A DNA stretch of 64,000 nt from Anoxynatronum buryatiense (GTDB lineage Bacteria > Bacillota > Clostridia > Peptostreptococcales > Tindalliaceae): contig NZ_FXUF01000006.1 in the NCBI RefSeq assembly GCF_900182905.1, forward strand, positions 124,001 to 188,000, in the 5' to 3' direction. Of the stretch, positions 42,151 to 49,318 are shown in pieces. The position numbers were made by a program, and so were the translations under genes. The notes under the pieces are model-generated. The model was not told the DNA's origin and searched no databases. It worked only from the letters and a program-made list of their open reading frames with translations. Position 1 is the stretch's first letter; the number at the start of each line of letters is the position of its first letter.

Positions 42151-42375
42151 ATGCCGATTCAAATCATCAATGAACAGGCCAGACTGCGACTGCGTTACAT
42201 CGACAGCGTGGATGGCGAAGGAAACGAGAAGCTGAGCACCAGAAGCTTCAGCGGTGTTAAAACCACCGCCGCCGATGAAGATCTGCTGGAAGCGGCCCAA
42301 ACCATGGCGTCGCTGCAGACAAAGCCGGTGAAGCACGTGATTCGTGCAGAAGAAAAAGAAATCATCGAAGCGTAG
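42151..42375 (+). CDS. DUF1659 small protein
   Basis: A 74-aa protein with the DUF1659 pattern: an N-terminal strand pair ('ARLRLRYIDSVDGEGNEKLS'), 'RSFSGVKTTAADEDLLEAAQT', and 'ASLQTKPVKHVIRAEEKEI'. Function is unknown. GGGAGGTGAG precedes the ATG. In many Firmicutes it is followed, as here, by DUF2922 and YvrJ. Confidence 0.85.
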   Translation: MPIQIINEQARLRLRYIDSVDGEGNEKLSTRSFSGVKTTAADEDLLEAAQTMASLQTKPVKHVIRAEEKEIIEA

Positions 42376-42415
42376 TCACTCTTTTTGACGACGCGACAGC
42401 AAAGGAGGTGAAGGA

Positions 42416-42637
42416 ATGAATAAGCGACTGGAACTGAACTTTCGCAAAACCGACGGTAAAACCGCCCGCATCACCCTCCAGGAACCCCGGGAGGATCTGA
42501 CGGAAGCAGAAGTGGAGGCGGCCATGAACAGCCTGGTGATGCAGGATGTGTTCGCTCCTGCCGGTGTGTCCCTGGCGACACCGGTGAGTGCCCGCATTGT
42601 CACCACTGACGCAGAAGTCTTTGACTTCGAAGGGTAG
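42416..42637 (+). CDS. DUF2922 small protein
   Basis: A 73-aa protein matching DUF2922: 'KRLELNFRKTDGKTARITL', 'PREDLTEAEVEAAMNSLV' and 'SARIVTTDAEVFDFE'. AAAGGAGGTG precedes the ATG. It partners the DUF1659 gene 40 bases upstream. No function is established. The 200 bases to the next gene hold nothing I recognise. Confidence 0.85.
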   Translation: MNKRLELNFRKTDGKTARITLQEPREDLTEAEVEAAMNSLVMQDVFAPAGVSLATPVSARIVTTDAEVFDFEG

Positions 42638-42840
42638 GAAAAGTGGGGGAAATGATGCCAAAAAGTGCCCTGTCGCAGGCGGTGTTTCAGCCAGCGGCGG
42701 GGCACTGCTTGTAAAGCTGCGTCAACAGCAGGGTTTAAGAGGCTGTTGATGTATGGTTGAGGATGAAAAGACTTGCTGGTCGAATCATTGGGATAATGAT
42801 CGGCTGTGGTGCTTAAACTGAAGAAAAGGAGGTGCATTCC

Positions 42841-42993
42841 ATGAACGAGCTGCTGAACCCTGTGGCCAACCTGGGGTTTCCCATTGTCCTTTCTGTTTAC
42901 CTGCTGGTGCGGTTGGAAGGCAAGATCGACACCCTTTCTGCCAGCCTGCAGGACTTGGCCCGGTCCATTGAAGGGATGACAACAGAAAAATAA
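42841..42993 (+). CDS. yvrJ: YvrJ-family small membrane protein
   Basis: A 50-aa protein with one membrane helix: 'VANLGFPIVLSVYLLVRLEGK', then an amphipathic 'IDTLSASLQDLARSIEG'. This is the YvrJ family pattern; in Bacillus subtilis yvrJ lies beside the SigO/RsoA (yvrI/yvrHa) genes. AAAAGGAGGTG precedes the ATG. The next gene is a sigma-like factor, a similar pairing. Its length is below usual ORF-calling limits. Confidence 0.85.
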   Translation: MNELLNPVANLGFPIVLSVYLLVRLEGKIDTLSASLQDLARSIEGMTTEK

Positions 42994-43016
42994 AGTGACA
43001 CACGGTGGTGCCAATG

Positions 43017-43044
43017 GGCGGGAGAAATTTCTCCTGCCTTTTTT
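43017..43044 (+). terminator. Intrinsic terminator after yvrJ
   Basis: GGCGGGAGAAA (43017-43027) pairs with TTTCTCCTGCC (43028-43038) with one G-T pair, then TTTTTT. The arms meet, so the central A/T pairs form the loop. Confidence 0.85.
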
Positions 43045-43384
43045 GGTGTTTTTCTAACTTGTTGAATAAAAAATAGCATGCGCAAAAAATCGGTGGATAA
43101 CGTTTTCGTAATGGTTTCAAGCTCTTTATTCACTATCCCTGTCACCTGTTCACTGAAAAACTGCTGCAGGCAGTTTTGTTCTTTTCAGGGATCAGCGTCA
43201 TTCAGTGGTGAATTTTCTTGATTAGAGATTTCAGTGGGTGAGTTGGGTCCATTGTTCATGAACGTGGTTGGCAGAGACAGCCAAAAGAGAAGGAACGTGA
43301 GTTCGATTTCCGGCATTGTCCATGATAAAGTGGGCTCACCGGTAAAACATACAGGAGCGCGTTCCTTGAGAAAGAGGCACTTTC
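43045..43384 (+). other. Gap between yvrJ and the sigma-like gene
   Basis: No convincing ORF. It contains a hairpin AAAACTGC (43157-43164) with GCAGTTTT (43170-43177) that may be a second terminator or a leader structure. No clear sigma-A promoter was found before the sigma gene. Confidence 0.5.
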
Positions 43385-44122
43385 ATGAATAAATCATTGA
43401 CAACAAACACCTCGCCACATTTGCCCACCCAACCCATGAAAAGGGAAGCGGCGGCTCAACTGGCAGAGGCGGCACGGCAGCATCAGCCCGGTGCCCGGGA
43501 GAGCCTGCTTCAGCAGCTGTACCCCATGCTGGCGGCGGTGGTTCACCAGTACCCCAAAGTGTTTCCCAGCCGTGAAGATGCCCTGCAGGAGGGGCGGCTC
43601 ATCATTCTGGAAGCACTGTACAGTTATCGGCCTGAACTGGGAGTTCCCTTTCTGGCCTATGTGCGCCAGCAACTCTGGTACCATTTTATGAACCAGGCTC
43701 GGCGCAAACAGCCCCTGCCTATTCTGGACAGTGCTGGCGGTATGACCGGCGGCGGTTCCGGGCGGGGTGCAGGGCCGGGAGATGACAGGGAAGAAAGCTG
43801 GCTGGCCCGGATTCCCGACGAAGGCCCCCTTCCTGAGGAGGCATTAATTAATGAAGAACTGCATCAGTGGTTGTTGGAAGCGGTGGCAGGTCTTTCAGAA
43901 GGCGATGGCTTGCTTTTTCAGGAACACTACGGCAGGCAGAAGACCCTGCGGCAGCTGGCGGCAGAAACCGGCAAACACCCCGTCACCCTGTCCCGGCAAA
44001 AAGCAGCCATGCTCACCATGCTGCGTCAGCAGCTGCAGGCAACAACGGTCATGAAAGCAGCGGTCATGAAAGGAACCGACGTCGGAAAACAAACCACTAG
44101 CCCATCAAAAAGATCACATTAG
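43385..44122 (+). CDS. Sigma-70-like RNA polymerase factor
   Basis: A 245-aa protein with a sigma region 2: 'VFPSREDALQEGRLIILEAL', 'YSYRPELGVPFLAYVRQQLW' and 'NQARRKQ'. A Gly-rich linker (about 120-135) leads to a weaker region 4-like helix-turn-helix ('TLRQLAAETGKHPVTLSRQKAAML'). It could direct transcription of its own cluster, in line with the yvrJ/sigO neighbourhood of Bacillus. GAAAGAGG precedes the ATG. A phage late-type regulator is the alternative. Confidence 0.75.
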   Translation: MNKSLTTNTSPHLPTQPMKREAAAQLAEAARQHQPGARESLLQQLYPMLAAVVHQYPKVFPSREDALQEGRLIILEALYSYRPELGVPFLAYVRQQLWYHFMNQARRKQPLPILDSAGGMTGGGSGRGAGPGDDREESWLARIPDEGPLPEEALINEELHQWLLEAVAGLSEGDGLLFQEHYGRQKTLRQLAAETGKHPVTLSRQKAAMLTMLRQQLQATTVMKAAVMKGTDVGKQTTSPSKRSH

Positions 44123-44176
44123 GAGAAAACAAGAGCAAATGAAATGAAAACTGAACAGATATAGGGAGGACTATAA

Positions 44177-44551
44177 ATGACAGTCATGAACCGAATCAAA
44201 GTATCAGAGAACTTTTACCTCCGCGAATTTGAATGCAAAGACGGCAGTCATCAGGTGCGGCTGCATCCACAACTGCTGGAAAAACTGCAACAGCTTCGAA
44301 ATAAACTGAAACGCCCGGTGATCATCACCAGCGGCTACCGGAACCCCGCCCATAATGCCCGGGTGGGGGGCAGTCCCACCAGCCAGCACCTGCTGGGAAC
44401 AGCGGCAGATCTTCAAGTGACAGGCGTCAGCATTCATCAACTGGCGCTTGAAGCCCGGCAGGTGGGATTCACAGGCATTGGGATATACGACACCTTTGTG
44501 CATGTGGATGTGCGTGCCACTCCGGCCAGCTGGGATCATCGTTCAGGATGA
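44177..44551 (+). CDS. M15-family D-Ala-D-Ala carboxypeptidase/endolysin-like peptidase
   Basis: A 124-aa peptidase M15_3-like protein. Zinc ligands are in 'SQHLLGTAADLQV' (His and Asp) and 'TFVHVDVR' (His). The fold also shows 'FYLREFECKDGSHQVRLHP' and 'PVIITSGYRNPAHN'. There is no signal peptide. This short form is common in phage lysis modules and in small cell-wall peptidases. GGGAGGAC precedes the ATG. It lies 54 bases after the sigma gene. Confidence 0.85.
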   Translation: MTVMNRIKVSENFYLREFECKDGSHQVRLHPQLLEKLQQLRNKLKRPVIITSGYRNPAHNARVGGSPTSQHLLGTAADLQVTGVSIHQLALEARQVGFTGIGIYDTFVHVDVRATPASWDHRSG

Positions 44552-44653
44552 TCTTTTGAAATGTTTTTTCGGTTAAGAAATGAAATGAATGGGTAAATAG
44601 CCTACAGAAAATTTATCCGAAAATTCATTCAAAACAGGGAGAGGGGTGTCCAT

Positions 44654-46141
44654 TTGAAAAATGCATTAGATCAAAGGAAATCATTACCGCCGATTGCGCC
44701 ACTTCATGAAGCAGCACCACGGGGTTTCACCGGCAAGCTGAAAGGAGCCACATTGTTGGTGCTGGTGCTGTTATTGACCATGCTGCCGTTAACCGGTTGC
44801 AGCGATGACCTGCTGGGGCTGGGAGATGCTTTCGAAGCCCTTGAAGAACGGGCAGAAGCTCTTGAAGACCGCATGTATGAGATTGAATGGCACCTGGATT
44901 ATGAGCAGTCCCTGATTTTTGAACAACGCATGGAACAGGCGCTGGAAGCATTTGAGAAATCAGTTGAGGCCGATGTGGTGGCACTGATGGGAGGCGAAGT
45001 GACTTACGAAGAGCTGGAAATGATGAGTGAAGCGGAAATTCTGGAATTGCTGAATGAGGAGAGTGCCGCCAGCCTCATCGAAATGCTGGACCATCTCATC
45101 GATCAGCTGCATGTCACCATGGACGAAGTGGAGCATGCGTTGCTTCCCTACCGCAAAACCATCCGGTTAACCATTGATGAGGCAGAGGGCCTTGTTAACG
45201 GCCGCATACAGCCGCTGGATCAGGCGCCTGTGATCACTGACGGCCGCACGCTGGTGCCTCTCCGCTTTATTGGAGAAGCCCTGGGGGCGGCAGTTGAGTG
45301 GAGTCACACCGACCGACGGGTGACCTACACTCTGGGTGATCAGGTGCTTCAGCTGACCATCAACAGCAACGAGGCAAACCTCAATGGGCAAACCATCACG
45401 CTGGAAACAGCTCCAGTGATTGCTGGCGGCCGCACGCTGGTACCCCTTCGGTTCGTCGGTGAAACCCTGGGATTTGAGGTGGAATGGGTCGGCAGCAAAC
45501 GCATGGTGGTCATTACCACACCTTTTGAGGGAGTGGAGGATCCCTGGAGCCTGCCCCCTGAACCCCCTGCTGCTGTCAGCTATCTCCATGGAGTGGTGGT
45601 GGACGCTCAATGGATAGAGGAAGACCCCGTCATCACCCTGTTGGTGAATGGTGAAGAAGAAACTTATGAGGTACACCCCACCACCTACTGGGACGTGGTG
45701 GAAGACTGGGACTACTATTCTCACTGGGGGCTGTTTCAGGCAGGATTCAGCGATGAAATGATCCTGGTGTCCCTGGAATATCTGGAAGGTGTCGCAGAGT
45801 ATGTTGGTATTTTCGCCGATTATGAAGACGAAAAAACCCTGGCGGATGTGCTGGCTCTGGAAGGGAATCTGCTGACATTTATTGGAGTGGAGCACCTGCT
45901 GGACAGCGACGACCCGGACGCCCTGGCCGGCTTTGACACCATCATCAACACCCAGTTAACACCGGCAAACGGAGAAACCATTCAACTGTCGGATGATGTG
46001 GTGGTGTATGTGGAAGGGGAAGATGGCCTTTTCCAGGTGGGTGACCCTGAAGCGATGGTGGGAGACGCCTATGACTATGTGGAGTTGTACGATATCGACG
46101 GCGATCTGGTTTATGACATTGTGATTGTGTGGCTCATTTAG
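44654..46141 (+). CDS. Lipoprotein with two copper-amine-oxidase-N repeats
   Basis: A 495-aa envelope protein. Residues 1-50 form a long signal with the lipobox 'LPLTGC' (Cys about 50). Residues 55-120 are a Glu-rich coiled coil. Two Cu_amine_oxidN1-like repeats follow: 'APVITDGRTLVPLRFIGEAL' and 'APVIAGGRTLVPLRFVGETL', each followed by 'VEW'. The last 190 residues are acidic and unassigned. The start is TTG 44654 after GGGAGAGGGG. This domain is common in clostridial surface proteins and does not imply amine-oxidase activity. Confidence 0.85.
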   Translation: MKNALDQRKSLPPIAPLHEAAPRGFTGKLKGATLLVLVLLLTMLPLTGCSDDLLGLGDAFEALEERAEALEDRMYEIEWHLDYEQSLIFEQRMEQALEAFEKSVEADVVALMGGEVTYEELEMMSEAEILELLNEESAASLIEMLDHLIDQLHVTMDEVEHALLPYRKTIRLTIDEAEGLVNGRIQPLDQAPVITDGRTLVPLRFIGEALGAAVEWSHTDRRVTYTLGDQVLQLTINSNEANLNGQTITLETAPVIAGGRTLVPLRFVGETLGFEVEWVGSKRMVVITTPFEGVEDPWSLPPEPPAAVSYLHGVVVDAQWIEEDPVITLLVNGEEETYEVHPTTYWDVVEDWDYYSHWGLFQAGFSDEMILVSLEYLEGVAEYVGIFADYEDEKTLADVLALEGNLLTFIGVEHLLDSDDPDALAGFDTIINTQLTPANGETIQLSDDVVVYVEGEDGLFQVGDPEAMVGDAYDYVELYDIDGDLVYDIVIVWLI

Positions 46142-46162
46142 GATAATATATGTTACACAGCT

Positions 46163-46196
46163 AAGACCACCGGAACAGCAACCGGTGGTCTTTTTC
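46163..46196 (+). terminator. Intrinsic terminator (first of two near-identical)
   Basis: AAGACCACCGG and CCGGTGGTC flank an 8-base loop, followed by TTTTTC. The same hairpin occurs at 48448. It may also serve the minus-strand ATPase gene that ends at 46252. Confidence 0.88.
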
Positions 46197-46251
46197 ATTT
46201 TAAGGATTGTTCAGTTGGCGTAACTTTATATTGTGTTCGGTTTTCAGTGAA

Positions 46252-47466
46252 TTATGCGGAGTATGTGTTGAGCAAGAAATCGAGGATATTGACTACTTTG
46301 ATTCCAGAATAGTCGTTGAAGACGGTTTGATCCATGGTCAGAATATATTTTGGATAATTATCAGAGATGGATTCAAGAGGTCTAAGCTCCCGATTTCTTG
46401 TTGTTTCATCCATCATGCTGGCAGAAACCTGGAAGTAGATTTTTTCATCGGGTTTCGTAGCAACGAAGTCAACTTCCAAGGTGCCGATTTTGCCAATAGC
46501 AACCTGATAGCCGCGTCTTAACAGTTCAAGATAAACGATGTTTTCTAACACATGGCCATAATCGGTTCCCTTTAGTCCTGTTAGTCTGTTACGGATCCCC
46601 ATATCTACGATGTAATACTTTTCAAGTGTTTTCAGAAACAGCTTACCTTTTAAGTCATAGCGGTTTGCCTTGTAAATGATAAAGGCATTTTCAAGCATCT
46701 TTAAATAGTTATCAATGGTGTCGCTGGTTGTTTTTCTACCACTGCTGGTGAGATAGTCACTTATTTTTTTTGTGGAGACAATGCTTCCGATGTTGGCGGC
46801 GATGAATTTTAAAATGCTTTCCAGAAGAGCGGCATCTCTGACCTCATTTCGTTCAATCACATCCTTCATCAGAACAGTATTGTAGATACCTTCCAGAAAA
46901 GGCCCGATAGTATCGGGATGATCCAATAGCTCCACGATAGTGGGAAGCCCGCCATAGAGCAGGTATTGATTAAATTGTACAGGAGGATGGCTGTTGTTGC
47001 CTGAATCTGTGAAGTCGACATATTCCTTAAAGGATAATGGCAGCATTTTAATTTCAACATACCTGCCAGATAACAATGTGGAAAGCTCAGAAGACAATAG
47101 ATAAGCATTGGATCCGGTGATATAGATGTCCACATTGGCATCCACAAGGAAGGCATTAATCACTCTTTCCCATGACGCAACCTGCTGAACTTCATCAAGA
47201 AGAATATAGTGCTTTATGTTCTTGTCGGCGATGCGTTCGGTGATGTATGCGTGGAGTTCTTTATAAGTTGTTATGTCATCGAACTCAAAAGACTCAAAGT
47301 TCATTCGGATAATATGATTCTTGTTAACGCCGCTTGCAATCAGATGATTTTCAAAAAGTAAAAGTAAAGTTGATTTACCTGATCGCCTTAAACCAGTGAT
47401 CACCTTGATCAATTTTTTGTCTCTGAACTTAATGAGTTGATTAAGATAAAGATCTCGATTTTTCAT
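46252..47466 (-). CDS. AAA ATPase with DUF4143 domain
   Basis: A 404-aa ATPase. Walker A is 'VITGLRRSGKSTLLLLF' and Walker B is 'HYILLDEVQQVASWERV'; 'IYITGSNAYLLSSELSTLL' is the sensor region. The C-terminal DUF4143 part has 'SKKISDYLTSSGRKTTSDTI', 'FIIYKANRYDLKGK', 'LENIVYLELLRRGYQV' and a nuclease-like 'LEVDFVATKP'. This widespread accessory family has no settled function. AGAGGTGATG precedes the ATG. Its promoter carries direct repeats. Confidence 0.88.
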   Translation of the reverse strand: MKNRDLYLNQLIKFRDKKLIKVITGLRRSGKSTLLLLFENHLIASGVNKNHIIRMNFESFEFDDITTYKELHAYITERIADKNIKHYILLDEVQQVASWERVINAFLVDANVDIYITGSNAYLLSSELSTLLSGRYVEIKMLPLSFKEYVDFTDSGNNSHPPVQFNQYLLYGGLPTIVELLDHPDTIGPFLEGIYNTVLMKDVIERNEVRDAALLESILKFIAANIGSIVSTKKISDYLTSSGRKTTSDTIDNYLKMLENAFIIYKANRYDLKGKLFLKTLEKYYIVDMGIRNRLTGLKGTDYGHVLENIVYLELLRRGYQVAIGKIGTLEVDFVATKPDEKIYFQVSASMMDETTRNRELRPLESISDNYPKYILTMDQTVFNDYSGIKVVNILDFLLNTYSA

Positions 47467-47485
47467 TTCATCACCTCTTTAATTA

Positions 47486-47541
47486 GAGTATAATCGAAAA
47501 AAGAAATGATATCAATAAAATTTCGAGTATAGTCGAAAAAA
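47486..47541. repeat. Direct repeats at the ATPase promoter
   Basis: GAGTATAATCGAAAAAA (47486-47502) and GAGTATAGTCGAAAAAA (47525-47541) differ at one base and start 39 bases apart. One covers the -10 box, the other lies upstream of the -35, as expected for operator sites. Confidence 0.8.
47487..47515 (-). promoter_or_regulatory. Promoter of the DUF4143 ATPase
   Basis: On the minus strand: TTGATA (47515-47510), a 17-base spacer, then TATACT (47492-47487). Confidence 0.7.
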
Positions 47542-47730
47542 TAGACAAAGATGAAAGGCGGCTGACGGCGTGTTTATCTCATTGAAAAGTCAACCCGGGC
47601 GGTTTTGCGCTGGAAAAGCGGGTGCCGAAAACCAGAGGACAGAACATTGTTCACCACTGGAAAATATGCTATGATCAGGGCACACAGGAAATCCATAGAG
47701 AAAGCAGTGATGAAAATGGGTGATGACCCT

Positions 47731-48045
47731 ATGGATCATGAAAAGGATCAGGTGATGTGTGCAATCAAGAAAGCCATTGCTGAACATGATGTCAAAAAAG
47801 TGGTGTTGTTTGGATCGCGTGCCAGAGGAGATCATGAAGAAACCAGCGACTATGACCTGGCTGTTTTTGGAGAAGGGTTGACGGCTGGTGAACAGGCGCT
47901 GATTCGTGAAGCAATGGAAGCGATTCATACGCTGAAAAAAATAGATGTTGTTTTTGTGAATGAGGCCATTGGGGAGCAGCTGTTGAAGAACATTGAGAGT
48001 GAGGGGGTGATCATTTATGAGCAAATTGGAAAGCAAACAGATTAA
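47731..48045 (+). CDS. MNT-type nucleotidyltransferase antitoxin
   Basis: A 104-aa minimal nucleotidyltransferase. The active-site motif is 'VVLFGSRARGDHEETSDYDLAVF' in two parts: GSxxxG and SDxD; a third acidic residue is in 'KKIDVVFVN'. The preferred start is ATG 47731 (GGTGATG upstream); the frame is open upstream to 47605, but that part lacks family character. It overlaps the HEPN gene by 29 bases. In such pairs the MNT protein usually counters the HEPN partner, in some cases by adding nucleotides to it. Confidence 0.83.
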   Translation: MDHEKDQVMCAIKKAIAEHDVKKVVLFGSRARGDHEETSDYDLAVFGEGLTAGEQALIREAMEAIHTLKKIDVVFVNEAIGEQLLKNIESEGVIIYEQIGKQTD

Positions 48046-48418
48046 CTTTAAAAAAGCGCTGGATCGACTGAAGGAAGCGGTGGAAGAGTATCAAAAGGAG
48101 AATGCAAGTGATGTGGTGAGAGATGGTGTTATTCAGCGATTTGAATTTACCTATGAGCTTTCGTGGAAAACAGCGAGAGAATACATGAAAGAATTGGGGA
48201 TTGTGGACCTGAATGCACCCAAGCCTGTGATCAAAGAGGCTTTTGCTCAAAAATGGATTACCAATGAAGAAAACTGGCTGTTGATGCTCAGTGATCGGAA
48301 CATGACGTCTCATGTGTACAGGGAAGAAATGGCTGAAGAGATTGCGGAACGTATCGCATCCTGCTATGTGCAGGAGTTTGAACAATTATTAACAAAACTG
48401 ACAGGATCATTGGAATAG
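48017..48418 (+). CDS. HEPN-domain (HI0074-type) toxin/partner protein
   Basis: A 133-aa helical protein of the 'nucleotidyltransferase substrate-binding' family. The HEPN R-x4-H motif is in 'LSDRNMTSHVYRE' (about residue 92), and 'FEFTYELSWKTAREYMKE' is typical for the family. The motif is intact, so RNase activity is possible. It overlaps the MNT gene by 29 bases, which implies coupled translation. A terminator follows at 48448. Confidence 0.87.
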   Translation: MSKLESKQINFKKALDRLKEAVEEYQKENASDVVRDGVIQRFEFTYELSWKTAREYMKELGIVDLNAPKPVIKEAFAQKWITNEENWLLMLSDRNMTSHVYREEMAEEIAERIASCYVQEFEQLLTKLTGSLE

Positions 48419-48447
48419 ATCGGGCGAACGGGCTGAGAAATACAACT

Positions 48448-48480
48448 AAGACCACCGAAACAGCAACCGGTGGTCTTTTT
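48448..48480 (+). terminator. Intrinsic terminator (second near-identical copy)
   Basis: AAGACCACCG (48448-48457) pairs with CGGTGGTCTT (48468-48477), then T residues. The loop (AAACAGCAAC) and stem match the terminator at 46163 with one base changed. Confidence 0.88.
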
Positions 48481-48492
48481 CAGTTCGCTGGA

Positions 48493-48972
48493 TTACCTGC
48501 GCAGGGTGGCCACCAGACGATTGGGCTCCAACAGCAGCACCAGCGCATCCTCGATGCGAGTCACCGCCAGATCTGCCACGGCAAGCAGCGGCGCATAGAC
48601 GCCTTCGCCGCCGATGATGGCCACTGAAAGAGCGGCTTTTTCCAGCATTTTCATATCATTGGCCCCATTCCCCAGGGCAATAGTCTCATGTGCTCCCAGG
48701 GATTCAACGAAGCGCTCTTTTTCATGGGCGGTATGGGTGCCGCTGATGACTTTGACACTGGCGGCGTCTCCCAGTAACCGCTGGATTTGCGGGGCCGTCT
48801 GGTGGGTATCGGCAGTGATCACATAAAGCTGTACATGAGAGGCCAGCCGGGTCAGCAACTGCTGAACAGACGGGGCGATTTCACCGCCAACGGCCAGGGT
48901 TCCGTTGAGATCAAACACAACCTGACGGATGGTGTAGGTCTTGTCGCCGGGAATCTGAAAATGAAGGGACAT
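48493..48972 (-). CDS. HAD-superfamily protein (soluble P-type-ATPase-like)
   Basis: A 159-aa HAD hydrolase. Motif I is 'VVFDLNGTLAVGG': the nucleophile Asp is present but the second Asp of DxD is Asn, as in the 'soluble P-type ATPase' group. Motif II/III regions are 'LYVITADTH' and 'KERFVESLG'; motif IV is 'ALGNGANDMKMLEKA'. It may act as a small phosphatase. The GTG at 48987 is in frame, but ATG 48972 after GTGAGGAG is preferred. It points away from the short XRE gene. Confidence 0.82.
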   Translation of the reverse strand: MSLHFQIPGDKTYTIRQVVFDLNGTLAVGGEIAPSVQQLLTRLASHVQLYVITADTHQTAPQIQRLLGDAASVKVISGTHTAHEKERFVESLGAHETIALGNGANDMKMLEKAALSVAIIGGEGVYAPLLAVADLAVTRIEDALVLLLEPNRLVATLRR

Positions 48973-49056
48973 GGGCATTCTCCTCACTTTGTGGAACGTT
49001 CATCATATCTATGGATAACACTACTGTATGATATTGCGGGGCAAGAGGCAAGTGGA

Positions 49057-49239
49057 ATGACACAGAAAGAGTTGGCAAGAAAAATAGGGGTCAGTCAACA
49101 GGTGATCTCCAGATTTGAAAATGAAAAACATGTTCCTAAGCTGGATAACTTCCTTAAAATCTTAAATGGACTTGACTTGGAAATATCCATTAGAAAAAAG
49201 CAGTACTGTGAAAATCCATTGGGAAACAACCATCTTTGA
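49057..49239 (+). CDS. Short XRE-type helix-turn-helix protein, perhaps truncated
   Basis: A 60-aa protein that is almost only a helix-turn-helix: 'MTQKELARKIGVSQQVISRF', 'ENEKHVPKLDNFLKILNGL'. Such sequences normally have a 20-30 residue N-terminal lead, as in HigA-type antitoxins. The frame is open upstream, but beyond about 48990 it lies on the HAD gene's other strand. GCAAGAGG precedes the ATG. It is probably a small repressor or the remains of an antitoxin whose toxin is gone. Confidence 0.55.
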   Translation: MTQKELARKIGVSQQVISRFENEKHVPKLDNFLKILNGLDLEISIRKKQYCENPLGNNHL

Positions 49240-49260
49240 AATGAAAACAAAACGATAGAA

Positions 49261-49300
49261 AACAGCCTGAATCCACAAGAGGGATGTCAGGCGGTTTTGT
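49261..49300. terminator. Probable two-way terminator
   Basis: AACAGCCTGA (49261-49270) pairs with TCAGGCGGTT (49287-49296) apart from one mismatch, and TTTG follows. It lies between the convergent XRE and GLUG genes. Confidence 0.6.
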
Positions 49301-49318
49301 TCACGCTAATAAGAGTGG

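Noticed and set aside
44177-44551. Prophage lysis module
   Set aside because: Only the M15 peptidase and a sigma-like factor are phage-like; there are no holin, capsid, tail or integrase genes.
45167-45895. A 242-aa open frame on the minus strand
   Set aside because: Shadow of the copper-amine-oxidase-N lipoprotein gene, with no motif or ribosome binding site.
48787-49056. N-terminal extension of the XRE protein
   Set aside because: This part of the frame runs opposite the HAD gene and does not resemble an antitoxin; the HTH begins near the ATG at 49057.
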